This document shows, in pieces, positions 35,315-43,671 of a stretch of DNA of 64,000 nucleotides (positions within the stretch are counted from its first letter, which is position 1; every line of letters starts with the position of its first letter). The translations under genes were made by a program, and so were the position numbers. Under the pieces are notes generated by a model. It saw nothing but the letters and a program-made list of their open reading frames with translations, did no database searches and was not told where the DNA came from. Source of the DNA: CBDHGY01 sp965263325 (GTDB lineage: Bacteria; Pseudomonadota; Alphaproteobacteria; Caulobacterales; Hyphomonadaceae). The stretch covers positions 1 through 64,000 of the forward strand of contig CBDHGY010000002.1 of assembly GCA_965263325.1 (NCBI GenBank), written 5' to 3'.

Positions 35315-35806
35315 ATGCCAAAAATCCATAAGGAATTGATGACAGCTGAAATCGACGGCGATTTCGCCGTATTTCTGATCGGCATGCGGGTCAACAAATT
35401 CTGGAAAGTCTGGAAATGGTGGCCCGTCATGACGGCTATGCCTAGAATGCTGATCGAACTTGGCAAACACCCGGAGCTCGGCTTGCTTCATGCACGCACG
35501 CATTTTGGCATCAAAAATGTCCTCGTGGTTCAATACTGGCGAAGCTTTGACCACCTGCATGAATACGCGACGAGCAAGACGAACAAACATTTACCCGCTT
35601 GGCAGAAGTTCAATAAGTCGATCGGTACTTCCGGTGATGTCGGCATCTGGCATGAGACGTATTTGGTGCGAGCAGGAGAGTATGAAAATGTCTATGGCAA
35701 TATGCCGCCTTATGGTCTCGGGCTCGCCGGTCAGCTTGTGGAAGCAAAGGGAGGAAAGCGCTGGGCGAGGGGGCGTCTTGGGAAAAGTGATGGTGCCGAC
35801 GAATAG
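35315..35806 (+). CDS. DUF4188 (monooxygenase-like) protein
   Basis: A 163-residue protein of the DUF4188 family, which has a ferredoxin-like/dimeric alpha-beta barrel fold often annotated as monooxygenase. Visible family features are FLIGMRVNKFWKVWKWWPV, VVQYWRSFDHLHEYATSK, WQKFNK, GIWHETYLV and YGNMPPYGL. The His of GIWHETY is the likely haem or substrate contact by family analogy; this is inference. It starts 13 bases after the N-demethylase-like gene with GGGGGA upstream, so the two probably form a unit. Confidence 0.82.
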   Translation: MPKIHKELMTAEIDGDFAVFLIGMRVNKFWKVWKWWPVMTAMPRMLIELGKHPELGLLHARTHFGIKNVLVVQYWRSFDHLHEYATSKTNKHLPAWQKFNKSIGTSGDVGIWHETYLVRAGEYENVYGNMPPYGLGLAGQLVEAKGGKRWARGRLGKSDGADE

Positions 35807-35887
35807 CATGAGCGCTCTAGCCGGTGTGCTGCGAACATCCTAAATACAAAACGAAGAATCGAATTTCGAACAGGAGTGCGTCTCGCC

Positions 35888-36583
35888 GTGGATTTCAGAA
35901 AATTACTAGATGACCTCACGCAAAAAGCTGCGCAAGCAGCAAAAGACCTGCAACTTGATGAGCGCATGGAGCAGGGAAAAGACTATGGGGCTGAAGTTAT
36001 TGAGAAGATCAAAACGGACCGAAGCGCTCAGATCAAGGCGGGCGGCGGTGCATTGCTGCTAGCGATGCTGCTTGGGACTCGCGGCGGCCGTAAAATTGTC
36101 GGCTCGACAGCAAAAATGGGAGCTGTTGCTGGCCTCGGAGCGCTCGCCTACCGCGCATGGATGAAGAAGAATGGACACGCCGCAGAGGATGGCGGTCACG
36201 CTCAACCATCTGGGTTTATCGAAGACGCAGATGTAGATGAGCCATTTGCGGAAGCGTTGATCCGGACCATGATCGCCGCAGCGTGGGCAGATGGCGCGCT
36301 GGATCAGGCCGAACATGGTGCAATTGCTGCCGCGCTCGAGCAAGCTGAAGGTAATGCATCCGTTCGTAAGCTTCTTCTGAACGAGGAAAGCGAAGGAGAA
36401 AGTCTGGCGATGATTGCGAAGGCTGCACGCTCGCCGAATCATGCCGCTCAGCTTTATGCCGCTGCCGTGATTGTCACGGGCGACGCCAACGCTGCTGAAG
36501 CAGGGTTTCTCGCAAGACTGTCAGAAGCATTGGGGATAGAGCCCGGTCATGCATCAGCTATCCACGAGGAGGCGCTCGCGTGA
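35888..36583 (+). CDS. TerB-like/DUF533 protein
   Basis: About 231 residues. The N-terminal part is an amphipathic helical region, then a Gly/Ala-rich hydrophobic stretch (GGGALLLAMLLGT, AGLGALAYRAWM, about residues 50-85) that could touch the membrane, then an acidic TerB-type all-helical domain (MIAAAWADGALDQAEHGAI, LYAAAVIVTGD). TerB-type domains bind metals and occur in stress or membrane-associated complexes; the function of stand-alone DUF533 proteins is unknown. The GTG at 35888 is one choice; the GTG at 35876 is the alternative but sits against the AGGAG site. The next gene overlaps its stop. Confidence 0.8.
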   Translation: MDFRKLLDDLTQKAAQAAKDLQLDERMEQGKDYGAEVIEKIKTDRSAQIKAGGGALLLAMLLGTRGGRKIVGSTAKMGAVAGLGALAYRAWMKKNGHAAEDGGHAQPSGFIEDADVDEPFAEALIRTMIAAAWADGALDQAEHGAIAAALEQAEGNASVRKLLLNEESEGESLAMIAKAARSPNHAAQLYAAAVIVTGDANAAEAGFLARLSEALGIEPGHASAIHEEALA

Positions 36584-37017
36584 AGTATTGGCTATTTAAA
36601 TCCGAACCGTTCAAGTGGAGCTGGGAGCAGCAGAAAGCCAAAGGCAAAGCGGGTGAAGAGTGGGACGGAATTCGCAACTATCAGGCGCGGAATTTTATGC
36701 GTGACATGAAGCTGGGTGACCGTGCATTCTTTTATCACTCGAATAAGGGACTGGAAGTCGTCGGTGTTTGCGAGATATCGGCAGAAAGTGCGCCTGACAG
36801 CACGACCGATGACGAGCGTTGGGATTGCGTGCATTTGCGGGCGCTGGCCGATATGCCGAATCCCGTTTCGCTGAAGGACGTAAAAGCCAACCCAAAACTC
36901 GCAGACATGGCGCTCGTCACATCCTTCCGCTTGTCGGTTCAACCTGTAACGGCAGCTGAGTGGAAAGAAGTCTGCAAAATGGGCGGCATTGATCCAAAGA
37001 CGCTCAAGCCGAATTAG
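36580..37017 (+). CDS. EVE-domain protein
   Basis: A 145-residue single EVE domain, a PUA-like fold that binds modified bases in nucleic acids. Typical features are YWLFKSEPFKWSWE at the N-terminus, WDGIRNYQARNFMRDMKLGD and FYHSNKGLEVVGVCEI. Stand-alone EVE proteins are widespread housekeeping-like proteins in proteobacteria with uncertain function. It starts with a GTG overlapping the stop of the TerB-like gene by four bases. Confidence 0.9.
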   Translation: MKYWLFKSEPFKWSWEQQKAKGKAGEEWDGIRNYQARNFMRDMKLGDRAFFYHSNKGLEVVGVCEISAESAPDSTTDDERWDCVHLRALADMPNPVSLKDVKANPKLADMALVTSFRLSVQPVTAAEWKEVCKMGGIDPKTLKPN

Positions 37018-37027
37018 CCAGATCAGT

Positions 37028-37489
37028 TCACGCGCGCATGTCTTTTGGCGAACTCAGCGCGATATAGGACGTAATGCTGCCAACTTGAGGGAGCACGCCC
37101 AACGTGTCGGCATGAAAACTCTTATATGTCTCCAGGTCTGGCACTTCTACACGGAGCAAATACTCAACTGAGCCTGTCACATTGTGGCACTCGCGCACTT
37201 CAGGTGCTGCATTCATCGCGCGTTCAAATGCTCGGGCATCTTTCTTTAAATGTGCTGACAACCCAACCATGACAAAAACGGTGATTGCGGAGCCAAGACG
37301 CGAGCGGTCAAGGACTGCGCGATACCCTTTAATCAGTCCCGTTCGTTCGAGTTCCTGAACGCGCCTGAGGCATGCAGATGGTGACAGGCCAACGCTCGCC
37401 GCCAGATCGATATTGCTGATCCGTCCGTCATGTTCCAGCTTGGACAATATATTGCGATTTATGGTGTCTATTTCGGCCATTAATTGCAT
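37028..37489 (-). CDS. Lrp/AsnC-family transcriptional regulator
   Basis: About 153 residues. The N-terminal HTH (EIDTINRNILSKLEHDGRISNIDLAASVGLSPSACLRRVQELE) is followed by a RAM/AsnC ligand domain (VFVMVGLSAHLKKD, VTGSVEYLLRVEVPDLETY). The start is probably the ATG at 37489 or 37480; the longer frame to 37594 would run through the promoter and into the divergent gene. It is divergent from the indoleamine dioxygenase with about 80 bases between, so it likely controls it in response to an amino acid, plausibly tryptophan. Confidence 0.9.
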   Translation of the reverse strand: MQLMAEIDTINRNILSKLEHDGRISNIDLAASVGLSPSACLRRVQELERTGLIKGYRAVLDRSRLGSAITVFVMVGLSAHLKKDARAFERAMNAAPEVRECHNVTGSVEYLLRVEVPDLETYKSFHADTLGVLPQVGSITSYIALSSPKDMRA

Positions 37490-37570
37490 ACTTTTATCCA
37501 GTATCCGCCAAAAAGCAATCAAATTCTTGGGATCTCGGTGTATTGTTGCTAAAAATGTGGAGGTTGCGCA

Positions 37571-38755
37571 ATGAGTCTTCGTTCTTTGGAACATTACGAT
37601 CTGTCGTCCGAGCGCGGATATTTATGCCGATATGATGCCGAAAACGTTACGCTCGATGGTGTCCTCGCCGACGCACGAAATACCGCGATGCGATTACCGC
37701 AGACGATTTTGACGGGGAAGGTTCGCGAAGCGCTCACACGAAATTTGCCGGTTACCGATTTATCCGATGTATTGCCAACCTTGAGCGACGCACAAATTCG
37801 AATGGCGATGGTGCACTACTCATTCATGGTTCAAGCTTATGTCTGGGGCGAGCCGGATGCACCGGAGGTCCTTCCGCGCCAGCTTGCCCAACCGATCGTT
37901 GCTTTAGCCGATCACCTCGGTCAGCAGCCCCTGTTACCCTACAGTGGATACGTGCTCGACAACTGGGGCCGGTTCGACCCAAAAGGTCCAATTAGTCTGG
38001 ACAATATTTATATGATCCAGAACTTCCTCGGTGGGCAGGATGAAGCCTGGTTTGTGCTTGTGCATGTTGCGATCGAAGCGCGCGCAGGGGCTGCATTGGC
38101 GGCTATGGGTACAATCATCAACGCAGCGGCGAATGAAGATGAGCCAGCGGTTCAATCTCAATTGGAGAACATGGCAGCCGTTTGGGCTGACATAAATGCA
38201 ATATTTGATCGCATGCCTGAGCGCTGTGATCCTTATGTCTACTTTGAGCGCGTACGACCTTATATCCACGGCTGGAAAGACAATCCGGCTTTGCCGAATG
38301 GAATTATCTATGAGGGCGTCGAGCGCTACGGCGATAAGGCGCAAGCATTCCGCGGGCAAACTGGATCACAGTCCTCAATTGTTCCGGCAATGGACGCTCT
38401 GCTTGGAGTGGGGCATGCCGCCGATCCGCTGCGCAGTTTCCTCGATCAGTTGCACATTTATCGGCCGCCAGGACATCGCCAGTTTATCGATGATGTCCGC
38501 GCTGCCAGTGGCCTCAGAGCGTTTGTACAAAAAGCGCAAAACAAAGGGCTTACCGAAGCGTATAACAGTGTGGTGCAAGCCGTCGCGGATTTTCGGACAC
38601 GCCATCTCGAATACGCCGCAAGCTATATCAACAAGCAAGGCAAGCGCGCGGTCGGTAATGACACAGATGTCGGGACCGGCGGTACTCCGTTCATGCGCTA
38701 TCTGAAAAAGCACCGAGATGAAACGCGTGAGAACTTGTTGCAGGTCGCGAGCTAA
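37571..38755 (+). CDS. Indoleamine 2,3-dioxygenase-family haem enzyme
   Basis: Opens the indole ring of tryptophan to N-formylkynurenine using O2 and haem. The 394-residue protein has the family segments LPYSGYVLDNWGRFDP (distal part), FRGQTGSQSSIVPAMDALLGV, IYRPPGHRQFIDDV and TGGTPFMRYLKKHRDET. The predicted proximal haem His is residue 345 in FRTRHLEYAASYI, matching the position of the known ligand in animal enzymes. Bacterial members of this family are less common than tryptophan 2,3-dioxygenase. A kynurenine formamidase or kynureninase gene is not nearby. Its stop directly abuts the convergent gmhB-like stop. Confidence 0.88.
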   Translation: MSLRSLEHYDLSSERGYLCRYDAENVTLDGVLADARNTAMRLPQTILTGKVREALTRNLPVTDLSDVLPTLSDAQIRMAMVHYSFMVQAYVWGEPDAPEVLPRQLAQPIVALADHLGQQPLLPYSGYVLDNWGRFDPKGPISLDNIYMIQNFLGGQDEAWFVLVHVAIEARAGAALAAMGTIINAAANEDEPAVQSQLENMAAVWADINAIFDRMPERCDPYVYFERVRPYIHGWKDNPALPNGIIYEGVERYGDKAQAFRGQTGSQSSIVPAMDALLGVGHAADPLRSFLDQLHIYRPPGHRQFIDDVRAASGLRAFVQKAQNKGLTEAYNSVVQAVADFRTRHLEYAASYINKQGKRAVGNDTDVGTGGTPFMRYLKKHRDETRENLLQVAS

Positions 38756-39283
38756 TCAACGCATTCCATCTTCGAAACTGGCGAGTGCCCACTCCGCATA
38801 GTGTGCAAGATTACCGCCTTTAAACAAGAATCCGCCTACTCCTGCTGCATGCGCGGCCTGAATATCTGTGTCTTTATCGCCAATGAGAAAACTGGCTTCT
38901 CGCTTTACAGGGTAATCTGCCATGGCTTGTAGAAGCATTCCGGGTTTCGGTTTGCGGTCAAAACTATCTTTGCGAAATCGTTCGATTTCCCCTTCCTGAT
39001 GAAACGGGCAGTGGTAAATCTTGTCTATTCTCGCGCCTTTTTGTGCAAGTTGATCGACCATCCAGTCATGCAAGGTTTGCATATCTTCTTCAGAGTAATA
39101 ACCGCGAGCAATGCCGGACTGATTTGTAACCACGAATACGAACCAATTTCGCGCGTTAAAGGCCGAAATCGCTTGAGCCGCACCATCAACCCACTCGAAA
39201 TCGGCGATCCGGCTGACATAATTCTTGTCCAGATTGATAACCCCATCTCGATCGAGAAACAGGGCGGGGCGCAGCTTGGTCAT
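38756..39283 (-). CDS. gmhB: HAD-IIIA phosphatase, GmhB-like
   Basis: A 175-residue phosphatase resembling D-glycero-D-manno-heptose 1,7-bisphosphate 7-phosphatase of LPS core synthesis. The HAD motifs are LFLDRDGVINLDKNY (nucleophile DxD), VVTNQSGIARG, KPKPGM and LIGDKDTDIQAA. The zinc loop is incomplete: the first half YHCPFH is kept, but the usual Cys-x-Cys before RKPxPG reads SFDRKPKPG. The start at 39283 has AAGGA upstream, better than the longer frame to 39310. No other heptose genes are nearby, so a histidinol-phosphatase-like or other sugar-phosphate role is possible. Confidence 0.85.
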   Translation of the reverse strand: MTKLRPALFLDRDGVINLDKNYVSRIADFEWVDGAAQAISAFNARNWFVFVVTNQSGIARGYYSEEDMQTLHDWMVDQLAQKGARIDKIYHCPFHQEGEIERFRKDSFDRKPKPGMLLQAMADYPVKREASFLIGDKDTDIQAAHAAGVGGFLFKGGNLAHYAEWALASFEDGMR

Positions 39284-39477
39284 GACGTTCCTTACCCTGA
39301 CTGAGGTCAAATCGCCAATGGCGCGTTTTTAGGGTGTTGCAGTCTTGCACACCGAGCAGTGGCCATTTGGCAACAATCAAAAGAGTGCTGGACGCGCTCA
39401 TAGGATAGGGGCAAGTTCCAACTCGAGAGCGCAGAGAGGGTGCTCTTTCTTCAATGCCATTGGGAGGGCAATTTCTT

Positions 39478-39768
39478 ATGGAACAAATTATTCCACTTCT
39501 CGTAAGCGGTCTGGGCGGCGGCGTGCTTGGTCCGATCATTTCCAAACTGATCGGCGGCAGCATGAAAGGCGGAACACTTGGCGGTGTTCTGGGCGGCTTG
39601 GCAACTGGCGGTGCCAGCATGGCTATGGGCGGAATTCCGGGGCTAGAACTCATTAACCTAGGCTCAGGTGGTATCATGGCGCATCTGTCGACAGCGCTTC
39701 AAGGCGGTGTTGGCGGCGGTATTCTTGGCGCAATTGCCGGGAAAGTTATGGGCGGCAACAACGCTTAA
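39478..39768 (+). CDS. Glycine-zipper small membrane protein
   Basis: A 96-residue, strongly hydrophobic, Gly-rich protein with repeated GxxxG-type spacing (LVSGLGGGVLGPIISKLIGG, then GGVLGGLATGGASMAMGG, then GGVGGGILGAIAGKVMGG). It likely packs as helical hairpins in or on a membrane. The ATG at 39478 has GGGAGG ten bases upstream. A perfect 12-bp terminator follows. I do not recognise a named family; function unknown. Confidence 0.7.
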   Translation: MEQIIPLLVSGLGGGVLGPIISKLIGGSMKGGTLGGVLGGLATGGASMAMGGIPGLELINLGSGGIMAHLSTALQGGVGGGILGAIAGKVMGGNNA

Positions 39769-39794
39769 GCCTTAAAGCCAAATTCAATAGTTGA

Positions 39795-39822
39795 GGGCGG
39801 TTTCGAGTATTCGAAACCGCCC
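39795..39822. terminator. Strong terminator after the glycine-zipper gene
   Basis: Perfect 12-bp arms (GGGCGGTTTCGA/TCGAAACCGCCC) with a 4-base loop, followed by TTTCTT on the plus strand. It lies between convergent genes and could serve both. Confidence 0.88.
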
Positions 39823-39826
39823 TTTC

Positions 39827-41101
39827 TTATTCTGGGCTGGAAGGGTTCGCTTCTCTATCGGCAATTACTTTTCTGTTGATGCCGATACCAATCGCGAATG
39901 GAATTAGAGCAATCGCCGTAATAATGGCTGCAAGTAGAAATGCTGCTCCGGGGAAATAAACCGGTGCAGTATCTCCCGAGAAATATTGAAGCGTTTGCGT
40001 CATCAAAACGGGGCTGAAAATGAGCGTCAATGCCATCAATGATGATTGAGCACCTTGCAACTCTCCCTGCTCATTGCGCGGAGTGAGATTTGATGTGATC
40101 GTATTGATTGCCGGCATGGCGACACCGCCTATCGCTGAGATCGCAATGACGGCGTATGTCATCCATGGCGCTCCAGCAAAAGCAAACAAGAAGAGGGCAA
40201 GCGCATTTATCGATAATCCAAAGAATGCTGCGCGCATGGCTCCCATTTTCTTGATCAGGAAGCCGGTCAGAAGAGCCTGGGAAAGTGCGGACCCAATTCC
40301 CACTGCGCCGAGGGACAGCCCAATCTCAAATTCCGTCCAATCATATCGGATCTCTCCATGGAAGCTCCATGTTTGAGGATAAACAGCATGCGCTATCTGG
40401 TAAAAGCCAATCGCAACAATGAACCAGGCAACGCGCGGAAGTTTGGCAAAATGGCGTAAGGCCCCAAATGGGTTTGCGCGCCGCCAGTCGAAAGGGCGTC
40501 TGTCTTCTGCCGGCAAACTCTCAGGAAGTATGAAATATCCATACAGGAAATTTAGGGCAGCTATTCCGGCTGCAACGAAGAATGGAAGGCGCGTGTGAAT
40601 GTCGCCCAGAAACCCGCCGACTACCGGCCCAAATATAAAGCCAAAACCGAACGCTGCTCCTGTCATTCCAAAGGCGCGACCGCGTTCTTCGGGCTTTGTT
40701 ACATCGGCGATATAGGCGTTGGCGACAGAATAAGTAGAAGAGAACAATCCGCCAAGCGCTCTTGCGACGAACAGGACCGCCAGTGTTGGAGCCAAGCCCA
40801 TGATGACCAGATCAACGGCCAACATAGCGATCGAAATAAGCAGTATTGGCCGGCGGCCATATTGGTCCGACAAGCCTCCGAGAATTGGCATTGCTATGAA
40901 ATTTGCAGCGGCGAAGACCACACTCAGCCACCCAGAATATCCGACGGAGTCTTCTGCAAGCAAGCCTGTCACATCTTCGAGAAGAGCCGGCATAATCGGC
41001 ATAATCAGCCCAAACGACAACATGTTAAGCGCAACGGCGATGATCACGAACATGAAGGCATTGCTGCCGAGCTTGCGCTCAGATGAAACGGTTTCTGTCA
41101 T
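39827..41101 (-). CDS. MFS transporter, TCR/Tet-like efflux family
   Basis: A 424-residue inner-membrane antiporter with about twelve transmembrane helices. Signature motifs of the DHA1 drug:H+ family are present: GGLSDQYGRRPILL (loop 2-3) and GFIFGPVVGGFLGD (TM5 motif C). Closest in style to class A-type Tet proteins and their many unspecific relatives in proteobacteria; real tetracycline resistance cannot be inferred. It is followed at its N-terminal side by another MFS gene on the same strand. Confidence 0.88.
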   Translation of the reverse strand: MTETVSSERKLGSNAFMFVIIAVALNMLSFGLIMPIMPALLEDVTGLLAEDSVGYSGWLSVVFAAANFIAMPILGGLSDQYGRRPILLISIAMLAVDLVIMGLAPTLAVLFVARALGGLFSSTYSVANAYIADVTKPEERGRAFGMTGAAFGFGFIFGPVVGGFLGDIHTRLPFFVAAGIAALNFLYGYFILPESLPAEDRRPFDWRRANPFGALRHFAKLPRVAWFIVAIGFYQIAHAVYPQTWSFHGEIRYDWTEFEIGLSLGAVGIGSALSQALLTGFLIKKMGAMRAAFFGLSINALALFLFAFAGAPWMTYAVIAISAIGGVAMPAINTITSNLTPRNEQGELQGAQSSLMALTLIFSPVLMTQTLQYFSGDTAPVYFPGAAFLLAAIITAIALIPFAIGIGINRKVIADREANPSSPE

Positions 41102-41148
41102 AAGATAATTGTGTTAGCCCCGCCGCCGCCGCCGTCAATGCGTTTCGC

Positions 41149-42342
41149 TCAAGTGCGGGGTGAGCTGTCAACACGTTGATAGGTGAAATGGCTAAAGGCG
41201 GATAACAGCGCGACCAGTACGCTCATTGTGAATGCCAATCCGACGGCTCCATGCCAGCCTGCCCAGTCATAAGCCGCCGTCCCGCCCCAGCTTCCAATTC
41301 CGCCGCCGACAAACATGAGAATGATGTAGGCCGTCATCAAACGGGTTCGAACTTCGGGAGCTTCGCTGAGAATGATCATGCGTCCTGCTACATCGATGAC
41401 GGGGCCGACGATGTTGGCAAACAGGATAGGGATCATAATCAACCAAACACTGTGCCCCGCAAAAAAGAACAGGGACACGGCAAAGATCCGGAGGATTGAT
41501 AAAAGAAAGCGTGCGCGCCGTGGGGTGACTTTGTCGGCCCATCGCCCGAGGCGCGGCGTGGTAAGCATGTTGATCATCGCAAGCAGAGCAAGATAACCGA
41601 CAACATCAACACCAAAGCCCATTTGATCGCTCGTGAGGTGCAACCCAATGCCCATCCAAATGCACAGAAAGGCCCCAAAACTCAGGCCTTGAATTACACC
41701 CGACAAAAGAACGTGGGAATGTGCTTTGACCAGTGCTGGAAGTGTAGAAAGTAGACCAGGATAGCTCTGTGTGTTGTTGGAACGTTGCCCTTTTTCCAGA
41801 ACAAAAGGAAATGCGAGCGTTACCGCAAACATCAGAGAGGTTGCAATGAAATAGACAGCTCGCCAGCCGAAATTCTCCGCCACGACGCCGGCCCCGGCTC
41901 TCGCAACCAGAATACCGACTATCACGCCTGTTGTAACGATAGCCGTCGCGTGTCCAAGTTCATCAGCAGGTATGCGCCGCGACACATATGCGGGAATGAG
42001 ATAAGGGACAATCGTGAAGAACCCCAGCAAGGTCGAGCCCAACACAAACAGAGTATAGTCTTGGGCCAGTGTCATTCCGAGGATCGACACAAATTGTCCA
42101 ATTGTGAAGATCGTGACCAAACGCCGGTTGCTGATCCAGTCGCCCAGAGGAAGTAAAAGAAAAATGCCGAGTGCAAGCGCAAGCTGGTTGAGCGCAGGCA
42201 CCATACCGATCATTGCATCACTCACTTCAAAATGATCAGCAACACGTGCAATGATTGGATGAATATAGTAAGCGTTTGCAGTTACGACTGCCGTTGCGCA
42301 GGCGATGAGATATAGTTCAGTGTTCGATAGTTGGCGTTGCAG
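41149..42342 (-). CDS. MFS transporter with an apparent non-standard start
   Basis: A second major-facilitator protein of about 397 residues, YnfM/arabinose-efflux-like. The frame has a GTG at 42225, but conserved TM1 sequence (ELYLIACATAVVTANAYYI) continues upstream in the same frame to just after the stop of the VWA gene. The only near-cognate start there is a CTG at 42342, six bases after that stop, with AAGG close by. So either CTG is used or translation is coupled by reinitiation. Later features include loop 2-3 LGDWISNRRLV and TM5 region GVIVGILVARAGAGVV. Substrate unknown. Confidence 0.82.
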   Translation of the reverse strand: MQRQLSNTELYLIACATAVVTANAYYIHPIIARVADHFEVSDAMIGMVPALNQLALALGIFLLLPLGDWISNRRLVTIFTIGQFVSILGMTLAQDYTLFVLGSTLLGFFTIVPYLIPAYVSRRIPADELGHATAIVTTGVIVGILVARAGAGVVAENFGWRAVYFIATSLMFAVTLAFPFVLEKGQRSNNTQSYPGLLSTLPALVKAHSHVLLSGVIQGLSFGAFLCIWMGIGLHLTSDQMGFGVDVVGYLALLAMINMLTTPRLGRWADKVTPRRARFLLSILRIFAVSLFFFAGHSVWLIMIPILFANIVGPVIDVAGRMIILSEAPEVRTRLMTAYIILMFVGGGIGSWGGTAAYDWAGWHGAVGLAFTMSVLVALLSAFSHFTYQRVDSSPRT

Positions 42343-42348
42343 GGCCTT

Positions 42349-43530
42349 TTACCGCCCAAGTTCTTTCATCGCTTCATCAAGACCACCAAGGGTCATCTCA
42401 AACATGCGGTGAGCTCCAATCAGCTCGCGGATGAGCTGGATAGAGCCGGTATACTCCCATGCCCCTTCTTTTACAGGATTGAGCCAAACAAGGGATGGGT
42501 ATGTATCCACAAAGCGTTTGATCCAGAGACCGCCTGGTTCCTCGTTCCAGTGTTCAACTGATCCGCCTGCATATGTGATTTCGTAAGGGCTCATGGTCGC
42601 GTCGCCGACAATGATCACCTTGTAATCAGAGGGGTATTTGTTGAGCACATCCCACGTCGGAATGCGCTCATTATAGCGCCGACGATTGTCCTTCCAGAGG
42701 CCTTCATATGGGCAGTTATGGAAATAGTAGTATTCGAGATTTTTGATGGTTGAACGCGCGGCTGAGAACAGTTCCTCACATACGCGCACATGCGGGTCCA
42801 TGGAGCCTCCTGCATCGAGCAGCAGTAGCACTGAAACCGTGTTTCGCTTTTCCGGGCGCATCGTAACATCGAGATAGCCTTGTTTTGCGGTGTTCTGGAT
42901 GGTCGAGTCGAGGTCGAGTTCATCAGGTGCGCCGTCGCGGGCCCATTTACGCAGGCGCCGAAGCGCAACCTTTATATTACGTGTGCCGAGTTCAACAGTG
43001 TCATCATAGTTTTTAAATTCGCGCTTATCCCAGACCTTCACCGCTCTGCGATGGCGCGACTTCTTCTGACCAATTCGTACGCCTTCAGGATTGTAGCCGT
43101 CCGCACCAAATGGTGACTTTCCTCCGGTGCCAATCCATTTGTTGCCGCCTTCGTGGCGTTTTTTCTGTTCTTCGAGACGTTCCTTCAGTGTCTCCATTAG
43201 TTTTTCCCAGCCGCCGAGCGCTTCGATCTGGTCCATCTCTTCCTGAGACATGTATTTCTCTGCAACCGAGCGCAGCCACTCTTCGGGCAACTCGCGCGCT
43301 TCGATAGCGTCGCCCAAACTGTCGAGGCCTTTGAAGACATGCCCAAACACTTTGTCGAATTTGTCGATATTGCGCTCGTCTTTCACGAGAGCGGTGCGAG
43401 AGAGATAGTAGAAATCTTCAACATCCATATCGATGACGCCTTTATCCATCGCCTCCATAAGCGATAGATATTCTTTTAGGGTCACGGGCACGTTAGCGCT
43501 GCGGAGTTCGGAAAAAAAGTTTAGGAACAC
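42349..43530 (-). CDS. VWA-domain protein, CoxE-like
   Basis: A 393-residue cytoplasmic protein of the CoxE/VWA group. The N-terminal helical region (FFSELRSANVPVTLKEYLSLMEAM) is characteristic. The C-terminal von Willebrand A domain has an altered MIDAS (LLLLDAGGSMDPHV, DxGxS rather than DxSxS) and VIIVGDATMSPYEI. I choose the GTG at 43530 with TAAGGAG nine bases upstream. Relatives usually work with a MoxR-type AAA ATPase that remodels metal-containing enzymes, but no such gene is next to it here. It ends six bases before the probable start of the MFS gene. Confidence 0.85.
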   Translation of the reverse strand: MFLNFFSELRSANVPVTLKEYLSLMEAMDKGVIDMDVEDFYYLSRTALVKDERNIDKFDKVFGHVFKGLDSLGDAIEARELPEEWLRSVAEKYMSQEEMDQIEALGGWEKLMETLKERLEEQKKRHEGGNKWIGTGGKSPFGADGYNPEGVRIGQKKSRHRRAVKVWDKREFKNYDDTVELGTRNIKVALRRLRKWARDGAPDELDLDSTIQNTAKQGYLDVTMRPEKRNTVSVLLLLDAGGSMDPHVRVCEELFSAARSTIKNLEYYYFHNCPYEGLWKDNRRRYNERIPTWDVLNKYPSDYKVIIVGDATMSPYEITYAGGSVEHWNEEPGGLWIKRFVDTYPSLVWLNPVKEGAWEYTGSIQLIRELIGAHRMFEMTLGGLDEAMKELGR

Positions 43531-43671
43531 GGGGCAAATCTCCTTAAAGCTTAAGGTAGAGGATATGCGCCAGAGTGCCAATATTCCGCTGCGTTAGGCT
43601 AAGGTGTAAAAACTGACGGTTAACTGCTTTGACCTCATCTGGTGTTCATCTAGTCACTGATAAGTAACTGC

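Noticed and set aside
39827..41101. Tetracycline-resistance gene
   Set aside because: Only the broad MFS efflux motifs are seen; such proteins are common and mostly not resistance determinants.
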